From: a virus
IMG/VR virus record: IMGVR_UViG_3300038856_000064
Location: 1-64,000 of that record
Direction: 5' to 3' (one strand)
Length of the DNA: 64,000 nucleotides
In this document: in pieces, positions 1 through 5,633 of the stretch
How positions within the stretch are numbered: the first letter of the stretch is position 1
Layout: each line of letters starts with the position of its first letter
Notes under the pieces: generated by a model
Told to the model about the DNA's origin: nothing
Databases searched by the model: none
The model's input: the letters and a program-made list of their open reading frames with translations, nothing else
Made by a program: the position numbers and the translations under genes

Positions 1-156
1 CTCTAGTATCATCTAGGTCTCGATGGTCTTATATGTCAAAATATAGCTTTAAAAGATGGATAGTTCAGCCTGTGCGAAACACTTCAATAACTCCGGCTTT
101 CACTCGCGACGTACAAGATACACCTAGATAAAATTTAGGGCATAAGTTCAATTTAT
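1..156. other. no gene seen at window start
   Basis: I see no supported open frame or complete tRNA here. Bases 141-157 can pair as CATAA/TTATG around a GTTCAAT loop, but the other tRNA arms are missing. A tRNA cut by the window edge or a decayed tRNA cannot be excluded. Confidence 0.4.
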
Positions 157-289
157 GGGCCTGTAGTTTAATAGAGACTGGTCATCTATATCAAACTGAG
201 TATACGCAGAGTCAACTGCATCGGATGACTTAAAAGAACGCATAGTCGTAATCTGTGAAGTGGAGGTTCAAGTCCTTCCGGGTCCACCA
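157..289 (+). tRNA. tRNA-Tyr(GTA)-like with a large D-loop insertion
   Basis: Acceptor GGGCCTG (157-163) pairs with CGGGTCC (279-285), followed by A73 and an encoded CCA. The T arm (262-278) has a canonical TTCAAGT loop. The anticodon arm is CATAG/CTGTG with loop TCGTAAT. This gives anticodon GTA, but position 33 is C instead of the near-universal U. D stem GTTT (166-169) pairs with GAAC (236-239), leaving a D loop of 66 bases where 7-11 is normal. The extra bases contain the stem-closed element at 181-229, which recurs in the next tRNA. Either the insert is removed from the transcript or the tRNA carries a giant D loop. The folded arms are seen; the amino acid identity is less sure because of C33. 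Confidence 0.7.
181..229 (+). ncRNA. D-loop insertion element, copy 1
   Basis: A 49-base element is closed by GTCATC (181-186) pairing with GATGAC (224-229). It contains TATCAAAC, then 9-10 bases, then the hairpin GCAG-AGTCAA-CTGC and a trailing A. Copies at 329-382 and 1702-1757 keep the same order of TATCAAA, GCAGAG and AACTGCA inside unrelated closing stems. It lies wholly in the D loop of the surrounding tRNA. I recognise no known ribozyme, riboswitch or group I or II core. It could be a tiny intron, a processing signal or a tRNA-targeting parasite. Confidence 0.6.
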
Positions 290-310
290 TTTTCTAGATG
301 AAAGAAACAT

Positions 311-437
311 GCCCCTGTAGCTTAAGATATCACGACGGGGTATCAAATCAATAAGGCAGAGTAAACTGCAAACCTTAGTGAGCAATAAAGCCCGAACTCA
401 TACTTCGGAGATTTAGGTTCAAGTCCTAACGGGGGCG
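311..437 (+). tRNA. tRNA-Met/Ile2 (CAT) with a large D-loop insertion
   Basis: Acceptor GCCCCTG (311-317) pairs fully with CGGGGGC (430-436), with G at the discriminator and no encoded CCA. The T arm is TTAGG-TTCAAGT-CCTAA. The anticodon arm CCGAA-CTCATAC-TTCGG gives anticodon CAT. D stem GCTT (320-323) pairs with AAGC (388-391), so the D loop is 64 bases long and contains the conserved element at 329-382. Apart from the insertion and the absence of a base at position 26, the body is a normal class I tRNA. CAT could mean initiator, elongator Met or lysidine-modified Ile. This cannot be decided here. Confidence 0.75.
329..382 (+). ncRNA. D-loop insertion element, copy 2
   Basis: It shares the core TATCAAAT, 8 bases, GCAG-AGTAAA-CTGC, A with copy 1. 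It is closed by the weaker TCAC (329-332) with GTGA (379-382). An extra pairing TAAGG/CCTTA brackets the GCAG hairpin. It lies inside the D loop of the CAT tRNA. The primary sequence outside the core differs from copy 1, so the shared core is unlikely to be a simple recent duplication. Confidence 0.6.
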
Positions 438-458
438 ATTTTTAAAAGGAACAACTAG

Positions 459-839
459 ATGACAGATAATGAAGGGATTAAATGTACAGGCGGACACACG
501 CTTCAATACCAAAACGGGCAGGAATTTACAATGGATATGACAGTCCTTCAAACTGCTTCTATGTCAGATGCTGACATTAAGCTTGAAGCGGGCATCCAGG
601 CGATTTCTGACCTACTAGGAGATGCAGAGGACGACACCGAGTGTGTCGAATGGGAGTGCTGTGGAGAATGCGTGGCAAATGCTGGCTTTTCTACAGCGCC
701 CAACTTCGAAAAGGGATTCTTTGATCTTCACCGAGAAGTTGTAGATGGCGTAGAGCAGGCTACGGTTCAGGTAATTCTGACTGCCGGCAATGATTTTGAT
801 ATTCTAGTTGTTTGTGATTGTGAGGAGGACGAATGCTAG
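459..839 (+). CDS. cysteine-rich acidic protein, paralogue of 9414-9833
   Basis: A 126-residue acidic protein of unknown function. It shares with the gene at 9414-9833 an N-terminal KCTG motif, the string MSDAD followed by an alanine/glutamate-rich helix, and a C-V-x-(W/Y)-E-C-C-x-E-C cluster near residues 68-77, plus a C-terminal Cys-x-Cys. The spacing of cysteines suggests a metal site or disulphide-bonded small domain. Both paralogues start directly after a tRNA gene. The start ATG is preceded by AAAAGGAACAACTAG, a weak ribosome site. It overlaps the next gene by 7 bases. Confidence 0.75.
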   Translation: MTDNEGIKCTGGHTLQYQNGQEFTMDMTVLQTASMSDADIKLEAGIQAISDLLGDAEDDTECVEWECCGECVANAGFSTAPNFEKGFFDLHREVVDGVEQATVQVILTAGNDFDILVVCDCEEDEC

Positions 840-1018
840 ACGACACTACAGACCAGAGCGTGACCATTTTCTTTACAAGTGGTACACAGATTCAATTTAC
901 TGGCGTGAGTGATGTGAAGAAAACAACCGATCGTATCACCTTCAAGAAGGGTGGAAACGATTATACATTTATGGTTAATACTTTAGCAGGCTGGTCATTA
1001 CCGGCTGGTGTAAAATGA
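833..1018 (+). CDS. small hypothetical protein
   Basis: 61 residues, no recognised family. The sequence alternates polar and hydrophobic residues (predicted beta, near SVTIFF and YTFMV). The start is well set by GAGGAGGACGA just upstream, inside the end of the preceding gene, so the two are translationally coupled. Confidence 0.7.
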   Translation: MLDDTTDQSVTIFFTSGTQIQFTGVSDVKKTTDRITFKKGGNDYTFMVNTLAGWSLPAGVK

Positions 1019-1245
1019 AAATGAAAACTGAATTTATGAATGGCAGGTTTATAGCTAATACGTCTAGCGATGATGGAGTTCAAAGGCTTCGTCTTGAGAT
1101 GTATCAATCTATCGATACGGCGTTATTTACCAGCGTCACGTATAATTGCGTATCATCAGATGACGTCGATAAAATGATTGACGAGCTAAAAGATGCTCGT
1201 AATCAGCTAGTTGTTTTTGAGGAAAAAGCAAAAAAAATCACTTGA
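1015..1245 (+). CDS. small hypothetical protein
   Basis: 76 residues, unrecognised. It begins in an ATGA overlap with the previous stop, so genes 459, 833 and 1015 form a coupled trio. The C-terminal third is helical and charged (DKMIDELKDARNQLVVFEEKAKK). Its end runs into the promoter at 1242. Confidence 0.7.
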   Translation: MKMKTEFMNGRFIANTSSDDGVQRLRLEMYQSIDTALFTSVTYNCVSSDDVDKMIDELKDARNQLVVFEEKAKKIT

Positions 1246-1269
1246 CAATCAGTCTAAGTAGGCTATACT
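1242..1269 (+). promoter_or_regulatory. sigma70-type promoter for the tRNA cluster
   Basis: TTGACA (1242-1247), a 16-base spacer, then TATACT (1264-1269). It overlaps the stop codon of the preceding gene. The leader after it contains GAGGC/GCCTC and GAGCA/TGCTC hairpins before the first tRNA at 1374. The downstream AGAGTGTTC is also found just after the -10 box at 10604. Confidence 0.75.
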
Positions 1270-1373
1270 AGAGTGTTCGAACGAGGCATGCTTCAAGCCT
1301 CTGGATGACACGTTAATGCTATGTCGCCTTGAGCAAGCGATATCTTAGTCATCTAGTTGCTGCTCATTTTATC

Positions 1374-1456
1374 GCGGAATAGTGTAACTGGTAACACGCT
1401 TGGCTCATAACCAAGAAACCGAAAAGGCTTGTCCGGGTTCGAGTCCCGGTTCCGCT
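1374..1456 (+). tRNA. tRNA-Met/Ile2 (CAT) with long variable arm
   Basis: Acceptor GCGGAAT pairs with GTTCCGC. D arm GTGT-AACTGGTA-ACAC. Anticodon arm CTTGG-CTCATAA-CCAAG gives CAT. T arm CGGG-TTCGAGT-CCCG is canonical. The variable region is about 17 bases, as in class II tRNAs (Leu, Ser, Tyr), which is unusual for a CAT anticodon. The discriminator is T and CCA is not encoded. Confidence 0.8.
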
Positions 1457-1469
1457 AAACAATTCTTAT

Positions 1470-1543
1470 GTCGAGGTAGTGTAGCTAAAGGCACGCTGGC
1501 GTTGGAGCCAGTAGAGTAGGTGTGACGCCTACCCTCGACACCA
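1470..1543 (+). tRNA. atypical tRNA, probable anticodon TGG (Pro)
   Basis: Acceptor GTCGAGG/CCTCGAC pairs perfectly, with A73 and encoded CCA (1541-1543). D arm GTGT/GCAC is normal. The anticodon stem CTGGC/GCCAG (1496-1500 with 1507-1511) closes a loop of only 6 bases, GTTGGA. Reading the 5' side canonically (N32, U33) gives TGG with A37 and no position 38. The T stem GTAGG/CCTAC is intact, but its loop is TGTGACG, lacking TTC. A normal Pro(TGG) tRNA exists at 9095. This may be non-functional, a tRNA mimic, or a tRNA with altered decoding. Confidence 0.55.
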
Positions 1544-1824
1544 GTCAATCCGAAAGCCAGGGTAGACGATTTCATTTTCCTTTTGTGTTTGAGATATGAA
1601 AAACTCTCATTTAGGCTTGACGATCCGGAGAGACGGGTACATTACCAGGGGCAATCACCTGGGTATAAAAACGTTGCATAATGATGCTTATAAAGTAAAA
1701 AGACTACTAGGTGTATCAAACTCCTTGACGCAGAGAGAACTGCAATCTGATGTAGTCATATAATGTATAATATTGATTTGTAATGGTAGTTGGTGGATCT
1801 ACTTGATTTAAAACCACCTTTTCA
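1544..1824 (+). other. non-coding stretch inside tRNA cluster
   Basis: No open frame. It holds a stable hairpin TACC-AGG/CCT-GGGTA around 1650-1675 and the third copy of the D-loop element (1702-1757). A GGTGG/CCACC pair at about 1790-1817 encloses a tRNA-like TTGTAATGGTAG. This may be a decayed tRNA, but I cannot assemble all four arms. Confidence 0.4.
1702..1757 (+). ncRNA. D-loop insertion element, copy 3 (no intact tRNA around it)
   Basis: GACTAC (1702-1707) pairs with GTAGTC (1752-1757). Inside are TATCAAAC, 8-9 bases, GCAG-AGAGAA-CTGC, A, the same core as copies 1 and 2. I could not find D stem, anticodon or acceptor arms around it. It is either free-standing or a remnant of a tRNA that has decayed. 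Confidence 0.55.
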
Positions 1825-1900
1825 TGAGTGGAGCAGGGTTGTAATGATTAAGCGGTTCGAGTCCGTAGTAATTATCTAGGTTCGATTCCTAGGCCACTCA
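1825..1900 (+). tRNA. tRNA-like sequence, possible anticodon CGA
   Basis: TGAGTGG (1825-1831) pairs with CCACTCA (1893-1899). The T arm CTAGG-TTCGATT-CCTAG is canonical but separated from the acceptor by one extra base. A second T-arm-like hairpin, GCGG-TTCGAGT-CCGT, sits where the anticodon arm should be. If it is the anticodon arm, it reads CGA (Ser). No clear D arm is visible. The sequences at 11694 and 14103 have the same double T-arm look. This could be a pseudogene or a recombinant. Confidence 0.4.
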
Positions 1901-1912
1901 TTAGTGTATGAT
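1901..1912 (+). promoter_or_regulatory. TTAGTGTATNAT motif
   Basis: TTAGTGTATGAT directly follows the tRNA-like gene and precedes the tRNA at 1956. It is one of about ten copies of this motif in the window. It reads as a -10 box (TATGAT) with a conserved TTAGTG extension. I see no good -35. Confidence 0.45.
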
Positions 1913-1955
1913 ATCAGATCATCTATCAAGGAGTTAAAAACGAAGACGATTGTTA

Positions 1956-2028
1956 GGGCGTATAGCATCAAGGACGATGCAGTCGGGCTTCAACCCGAAA
2001 GAGGTGGGTTCGATTCCTACTATGCCCG
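1956..2028 (+). tRNA. atypical tRNA with 6-base anticodon loop, probable anticodon TCA
   Basis: Acceptor GGGCGTA/TATGCCC, D arm GCAT-CAAGGACG-ATGC and T arm GTGGG-TTCGATT-CCTAC are all good. The anticodon stem TCGGG/CCCGA (1983-1987 with 1994-1998) is perfect but closes a 6-base loop, CTTCAA. Read as C32-T33-TCA-A37 it would decode UGA. The discriminator is G, as in bacterial tRNA-Trp. The alternative reading is a Glu(TTC) tRNA that lost one loop base. UGA is used as a normal stop in many genes here, so general reassignment is not implied. Confidence 0.6.
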
Positions 2029-2044
2029 ATGGAGACAATAGATA

Positions 2045-2269
2045 ATGAAAACAGTATTAGGATTCGGTCTTCATGATATAGAATATACCTATAAATATTG
2101 GGATATTCTAAATGCTGGTGGCGAAACGGAAAGATCACCAAGTAGAATGTGGGAAGCTAAGTATGATTGGCATATCGGTTATGGAGAAACCCAGATCGAA
2201 GCACTAGAACAGTTAATAAGATCTCTGGTCAATTACATAACATTACAAAAGATATTCCCTGGATCATGA
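2045..2269 (+). CDS. small hypothetical protein
   Basis: 74 residues, rich in aromatic residues (YTYKYWDIL, MWEAKYDWHIGYG), with a C-terminal helix. No family recognised. GGAG lies 11 bases upstream of the ATG. It overlaps the next gene by ATGA. Confidence 0.65.
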   Translation: MKTVLGFGLHDIEYTYKYWDILNAGGETERSPSRMWEAKYDWHIGYGETQIEALEQLIRSLVNYITLQKIFPGS

Positions 2270-2424
2270 AGCCTTACGGTGAGCGAAGACCTAGAGTGGT
2301 TTGGTGTGAAAATCATGGATGTCCATGTTGTGACAGCTATAAATGGCTTCGCAAAAAAGACCGCAAGCCATCTAAATCAAAAGAACGCCAAAGGGCAAAA
2401 CGTAATATCATGAAGTTTACCTGA
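2266..2424 (+). CDS. small basic cysteine-rich protein
   Basis: 52 residues. The ATGA overlap with the previous stop sets the start. It contains CENHGCPCC followed by a strongly basic tail (KKDRKPSKSKERQRAKR). Proteins at 10341 and 11822 have a similar design (Cys/His cluster plus Lys/Arg-rich tail), suggesting small nucleic-acid-binding zinc-knuckle-like proteins. That is inference only. Confidence 0.6.
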   Translation: MKPYGERRPRVVWCENHGCPCCDSYKWLRKKDRKPSKSKERQRAKRNIMKFT

Positions 2425-2452
2425 ATACAGCGCTCGTGACCCTCCTTATTTT

Positions 2453-2476
2453 CTAGTTGTAAAAACACTCAACTAG
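2453..2476 (+). repeat. inverted repeat CTAGTTG/CAACTAG
   Basis: A perfect 7-base inverted repeat with a 10-base loop lies in the gap before the gene at 2499. It pairs two copies of the CTAGNTG word that is enriched throughout the window. There is no T run after it, so it is not an obvious terminator. Confidence 0.5.
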
Positions 2477-2498
2477 TAACTATTTTGGAGGAATAATC

Positions 2499-2930
2499 AT
2501 GGACGAACGTACTTATCTCAAGGTAAAGATCAAAAGTTTGGCTGAAGAAGCTAGGATAATTCGCAAGGAAACAAAGCGTGCGAAATCTAAGACTATCAAG
2601 GAAGGATTATACTTACATCGTATCGGAACGGTTCGTATAGAGGCTCGGCACACTCATTTAGCTTATGGCTTTCTGCGTGGTAGGGAGTACCACCAGATCG
2701 AAACCAGTGCTCATAGCGCGCCAGATTGGAAGAAGGTGCGCAAGATGATTGAAAAGTATGGAGCGCATCTAGCAAATTGGCATTTAGACGAGTCTTATAC
2801 AAGCTATAAGGAACGTTGCGATCAGTATAAGGTCGATAAAGAAGAAGTCCTAAAGCGTTTTGATGAATGGATCAAGGCTGCATCTTATTATTATGAGACT
2901 ACTAACACGCAAACAGAGACTACGATTTAA
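2499..2930 (+). CDS. hypothetical protein
   Basis: 143 residues, mostly helical and charged, with a basic N-terminal half (IIRKETKRAKSKTIKEG) and an aromatic C-terminal part. Not recognised. TTTTGGAGGAATAATC gives a strong ribosome site before the ATG. It overlaps the TrmH-like gene by about 38 bases, so the two are probably expressed together. Confidence 0.75.
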   Translation: MDERTYLKVKIKSLAEEARIIRKETKRAKSKTIKEGLYLHRIGTVRIEARHTHLAYGFLRGREYHQIETSAHSAPDWKKVRKMIEKYGAHLANWHLDESYTSYKERCDQYKVDKEEVLKRFDEWIKAASYYYETTNTQTETTI

Positions 2931-3417
2931 AGAGCATAGCGCTGAAATTCTACCAATTAATCTAGCTGCCATTAATTTTAGGTGTGATGGCAACTTGGGG
3001 CAATTAATCAGAGCGGCGGTTTGTTTCGGTGTAGAGAATCTCTACGTAGTCGGGCATATTCCTACTAGACAAGAGCTAAAAAATATGTCTGGCTCAACAT
3101 TAGATTACATCAATATCATTCAGTGCGAGAATGAAGAAGACCTACTAGATAAGATTAGGGACACGACAGTTCTAGTTGCTGAATTAACTGATGACGCACA
3201 GAATGTTTACGACTTTGAGTTTGATTATTCCAAGCCAACAACTATTATTGTAGGTAATGAATCAGTTGGAGTGCCAGGAGTAATTACAACTAGAGCAGAT
3301 AATGTAGTGTATATTCCCATGCCGGGCTATGGTGTTTGCCTCAATACCGCCCACACGGCTAACATTATGCTGTATGAGGCGGCAAGACAATATTCTCGCA
3401 GTTGCCAGTCTGCATAG
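2893..3417 (+). CDS. SpoU/TrmH-family RNA 2'-O-methyltransferase
   Basis: A SPOUT-class methyltransferase expected to transfer a methyl group from S-adenosylmethionine to a ribose 2'-OH of tRNA or rRNA. All three family motifs are visible: motif 1 as N-x-G-x-L-I-R-A-A-x-x-F-G, motif 2 as T-I-I-V-G-N-E-S-V-G-V-P, and motif 3 as I-P-M-P-G-Y-G-V-C-L-N-T-A-H-T-A-N-I, which forms the SAM-binding trefoil knot. About 174 residues is the short, catalytic-domain-only size typical of TrmL-like enzymes. An in-frame ATG at 2860 exists; I prefer 2893 because the residues before it lie deep in the preceding gene. It sits just upstream of a tRNA-like gene and the release factor, in a translation-themed cluster. 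Confidence 0.85.
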   Translation: MRLLTRKQRLRFKEHSAEILPINLAAINFRCDGNLGQLIRAAVCFGVENLYVVGHIPTRQELKNMSGSTLDYINIIQCENEEDLLDKIRDTTVLVAELTDDAQNVYDFEFDYSKPTTIIVGNESVGVPGVITTRADNVVYIPMPGYGVCLNTAHTANIMLYEAARQYSRSCQSA

Positions 3418-3424
3418 AAGATTC

Positions 3425-3493
3425 TTTTGAGTAGTGTAAAGGTCGCATACTATACAAAATATAGTGGTGTGAGTTCGAGTCTCATCTCAAAAA
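3425..3493 (+). tRNA. short tRNA-like gene, anticodon uncertain (AAA or CAA)
   Basis: Acceptor TTTTGAG/CTCAAAA, D arm GTGT-AAAGGTC-GCAT, anticodon stem ACTAT/ATAGT and T arm GTGAG-TTCGAGT-CTCAT all form in only 69 bases. The anticodon loop ACAAAAT lacks U33. By position the anticodon is AAA, but an additional A-T pair could close it to five bases. The variable region has only 3 bases. Function is doubtful, but the arms are too regular for chance. Confidence 0.5.
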
Positions 3494-3542
3494 AGGATCT
3501 TCGGTTATCAAAACTGGCTATTTTATATTCTAGGAGGAAAAA

Positions 3543-4221
3543 ATGACTTCAGTAATAGTAGAGATTAGAGCCGCCGAAGGTGGCAAGGACGCTAAGCTTT
3601 TAGTTCAAGATCAACTAGGGATTTATCGCAAGGTTGCGCAGCGCTACTGTCTTTAGCATCGACGTCATAGAGGATCGGGCGGGGTTCGCTTGTTTCAGGG
3701 TGTCCGGTAAGGGTGCCGAGAGGACGTTCGCCAACGAGGGTGGAGGGCACCGAGTGCAGCGCGTGAGCCCTACAGAGAGGCGTGGAAGGGTCCATACGTC
3801 AACGATTACAGTGGCGGTGCTCCCTGAACCTAAACGACATGAGTTTAATCTAGATGTCCGAGATCTGGAAATTACAACTAGAAGAGGTAGCGGTCCCGGC
3901 GGACAGCATAGGAATAAAACAGACTCGTGCGTTGACATTAAACATAAACCAACCGGGATCGTAGTTTCTATAGATGGACGCTCACAGCATGCGAATAAGG
4001 CGTTAGCCTTGGAGATTCTTTCTGCAAAATTGCTTGCAAAACAGCGTGAGCGTGGTATAGTTGAGCGTAACCAGAACCGAAAAACCCAAGTAGGTTGTGG
4101 TCAGCGTGGTGACAAGCGACGCACTATTAGAATTCAGGATAATCAAGTGGTGGACCATATTCTTGGTAAGACCACAACCTATAAGGAGTATGTCAAAGGA
4201 AACTTCGATAAATTAATCTGA
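3543..4221 (+). CDS. peptide chain release factor (RF1/RF2 type), read through a +1 frameshift
   Basis: Two frames encode one protein of about 225 residues. Frame 1 (3543-3653) gives the start of domain 2, with VEIRAAEGGKDA and IYRKVAQRYCL, then TAG. Frame 2 continues at 3655 with SIDVIEDRAG and on to the end. Skipping one T in CTT-TAG-C aligns with E. coli RF1 or RF2 without a gap, as in the known prfB CTT-TGA-C switch. Domain 1 is absent. The codon-recognition tripeptide region reads RVSPTE, a mix of RF2 SPF and RF1 PxT. The catalytic GPGGQH motif is present. GGAGG stands 6 bases before the ATG. Bases 3655-3830 are much richer in G+C than the flanks. A sequencing indel or pseudogene is possible, but the CTTTAGC context argues for a programmed shift. 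Confidence 0.8.
3651..3657 (+). other. putative +1 frameshift site CTT-TAG-C
   Basis: The P-site CTT can re-pair with TTT after a +1 slip, exactly as in bacterial prfB, but the stop is TAG rather than TGA. An AAGG lies about 16 bases upstream, farther than the internal Shine-Dalgarno in prfB, so the stimulator may differ. A TAG stop would tie the switch to RF1-type activity. Confidence 0.6.
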
Positions 4222-4868
4222 TGTGGCCTTTTAAAAAGAAGCAAGTCCCCTGGTTTCCGGCTATCGGAGATTTTGAGATAGATGAATCGGAGGACTATCT
4301 CGACCCGCATCATAAATCAATAATCAATCAACTCAAAAGTATAGTTCCCCCGGATACCTTTAGGGATGGATATATATGTGGGGGTTTCGCGTCTGCCGCT
4401 ATTGGTATTACCAATTCATACAGTGATATTGATATTTTCATAACGAATAAGGCCACATATAGACGTGTTGCTAATATACTAAGAGGTCTCCCTGGAATAG
4501 CCTTTCTAAAGGAAATCAAAAATGACAGAACCAAAATTAGACGCAACACACTCTCTATAGACGTAATAGATTATAGCGATAAGATTGATCCCTGGCGTTT
4601 GTTATGCAAACCAATACAGATACTAGAAAACTTTGACCTTAATTGGTCTATGGCTTGTATAGATGTCGGAAAACACAAAATCATTTACAATATAGACGCC
4701 TCGTCACCTATGGCTATGGTGAACGAAAATCATGATACAAATTTTTCTCACCAAATAGCAAATAGAATTACCAAGTATCAAGAAAGGTTATGTGCTGAGC
4801 CAGCGAGGGCTTGGAATAATCAACTCATTAAAGCGTTAGTCGAACAAAAGCCTAAGCCGATTTACTAA
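4221..4868 (+). CDS. nucleotidyltransferase-fold protein, copy 1
   Basis: 215 residues starting MWPFKKK. Residues about 52-73 read GG-F-A-S-A-A-I-G-I-T-N-S-Y-S-D-I-D-I-F, the GG...DxD signature of the polymerase-beta/CCA-adding nucleotidyltransferase superfamily. A later SIDVIDYS could supply a third acidic residue. It is a close relative of the next gene (shared MWPFK, ICGGFA, GITNSY, NWSMACIDVG, ITKYQ/INKYQ). It starts in a TGATG overlap with the release factor and lies two genes upstream of an RNA ligase, so an RNA 3'-end or tRNA-related role is plausible. The substrate is unknown. Confidence 0.65.
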   Translation: MWPFKKKQVPWFPAIGDFEIDESEDYLDPHHKSIINQLKSIVPPDTFRDGYICGGFASAAIGITNSYSDIDIFITNKATYRRVANILRGLPGIAFLKEIKNDRTKIRRNTLSIDVIDYSDKIDPWRLLCKPIQILENFDLNWSMACIDVGKHKIIYNIDASSPMAMVNENHDTNFSHQIANRITKYQERLCAEPARAWNNQLIKALVEQKPKPIY

Positions 4869-4899
4869 AATACAACTAGATAACGAATTATTTAATGTG
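4861..4899 (+). repeat. direct repeat, copy A (decayed RNA ligase start)
   Basis: These 39 bases match 5595-5633, with only about three differences over most of their length. Copy B spans the end of the second nucleotidyltransferase gene and the first codons of the RNA ligase. Copy A sits between the two nucleotidyltransferase genes, where its ATG has become ATA. This marks the edge of a tandem duplication. Confidence 0.8.
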
Positions 4900-5602
4900 G
4901 CCATTTAAAGAAAAACCCACCTGTTGGTGGCCAGACTCTGGAGATTTTATCGTAGATGATCTAGGTGATTATATCGATCTACATCAAGAAACAGTAATTC
5001 ACCAGATCAAAAGTATCATGCCTCTACATTTTTTTAATCAGGCATTTATATGTGGGGGATTTGCAGCTAATGTGGTTGGTATTACAAATTCATATGATGA
5101 TGTTGATATTTTTGTAACAGACAGGACAGAGTTTATGCTTACTGTAGATTATTTACAAAGACATCATGATATATGTGTAATGTATCACACTAATTCTAAA
5201 GATGATTATGGAGAAAGATTTAAATTTATATACAAAACCTCAGTCATAGATCTCGTAGACTATAGTAAAGTGATTGATAAACGTCGTCAAGCAGAAATCC
5301 GTTTAGGAAAATTTGATTCAGTATATATTAAGATACTAAAAACTTTTGATATTAACTGGTCTATGGCTTGTATCGATGTAGGTGCCAATGTGGAACAGTG
5401 GCACAAGGTAATCTATCATGAAGACGCCCTATCTCCCACAGTTGCGATGAACGAAGGGCGTCGAATAACTAACAACTACCACATAGCAGAAAGAATTAAT
5501 AAGTATCAATCAAGACTTAGTTTTGCTCCAAACCTTAAATGGAATGATGCGATAGCTAAAAAGCTTATGAGTGACGAGAAAGGATCTCCGTCAATTTACT
5601 AA
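4895..5602 (+). CDS. nucleotidyltransferase-fold protein, copy 2
   Basis: 235 residues, paralogue of the preceding gene. It has ICGGFAANVVGITNSYDDVDIF with the same GG...DxD pattern, then SVIDLVDYS and NWSMACIDVG. It carries an extra loop around residues 85-110. Its ATG lies inside the 39-base direct repeat, in what corresponds to the 5' coding part of the RNA ligase. The two copies have diverged widely in protein sequence, so the duplication is old, yet the repeat at its edge is well kept. Function as for copy 1. Confidence 0.65.
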   Translation: MWPFKEKPTCWWPDSGDFIVDDLGDYIDLHQETVIHQIKSIMPLHFFNQAFICGGFAANVVGITNSYDDVDIFVTDRTEFMLTVDYLQRHHDICVMYHTNSKDDYGERFKFIYKTSVIDLVDYSKVIDKRRQAEIRLGKFDSVYIKILKTFDINWSMACIDVGANVEQWHKVIYHEDALSPTVAMNEGRRITNNYHIAERINKYQSRLSFAPNLKWNDAIAKKLMSDEKGSPSIY

Positions 5603-5633
5603 AATGCAACTAGATAGCGAATTATTTAATGTA
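5595..5633 (+). repeat. direct repeat, copy B
   Basis: Matches 4861-4899 (see there). It includes the stop of the second nucleotidyltransferase gene and the ATG of the RNA ligase at 5604. Confidence 0.8.

Noticed and set aside
157-437. Hammerhead, HDV-like or group I ribozyme in the D-loop insertions
   Set aside because: I looked for CUGAUGA/GAAA cores, the HDV-type double pseudoknot and group I P7-type sequences. The inserts are only about 50 bases and none of these cores is complete in all copies.
1956-2028. Genome-wide reassignment of UGA
   Set aside because: Many genes end in TGA, including ATGA overlaps, and no reading frames need UGA as a sense codon. The TCA reading also depends on a 6-base loop.
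3543-4221. Release factor as a simple pseudogene
   Set aside because: The break is at CTT-TAG-C, the alignment across it is gapless, and domains and catalytic motif are intact. A programmed shift explains it better.
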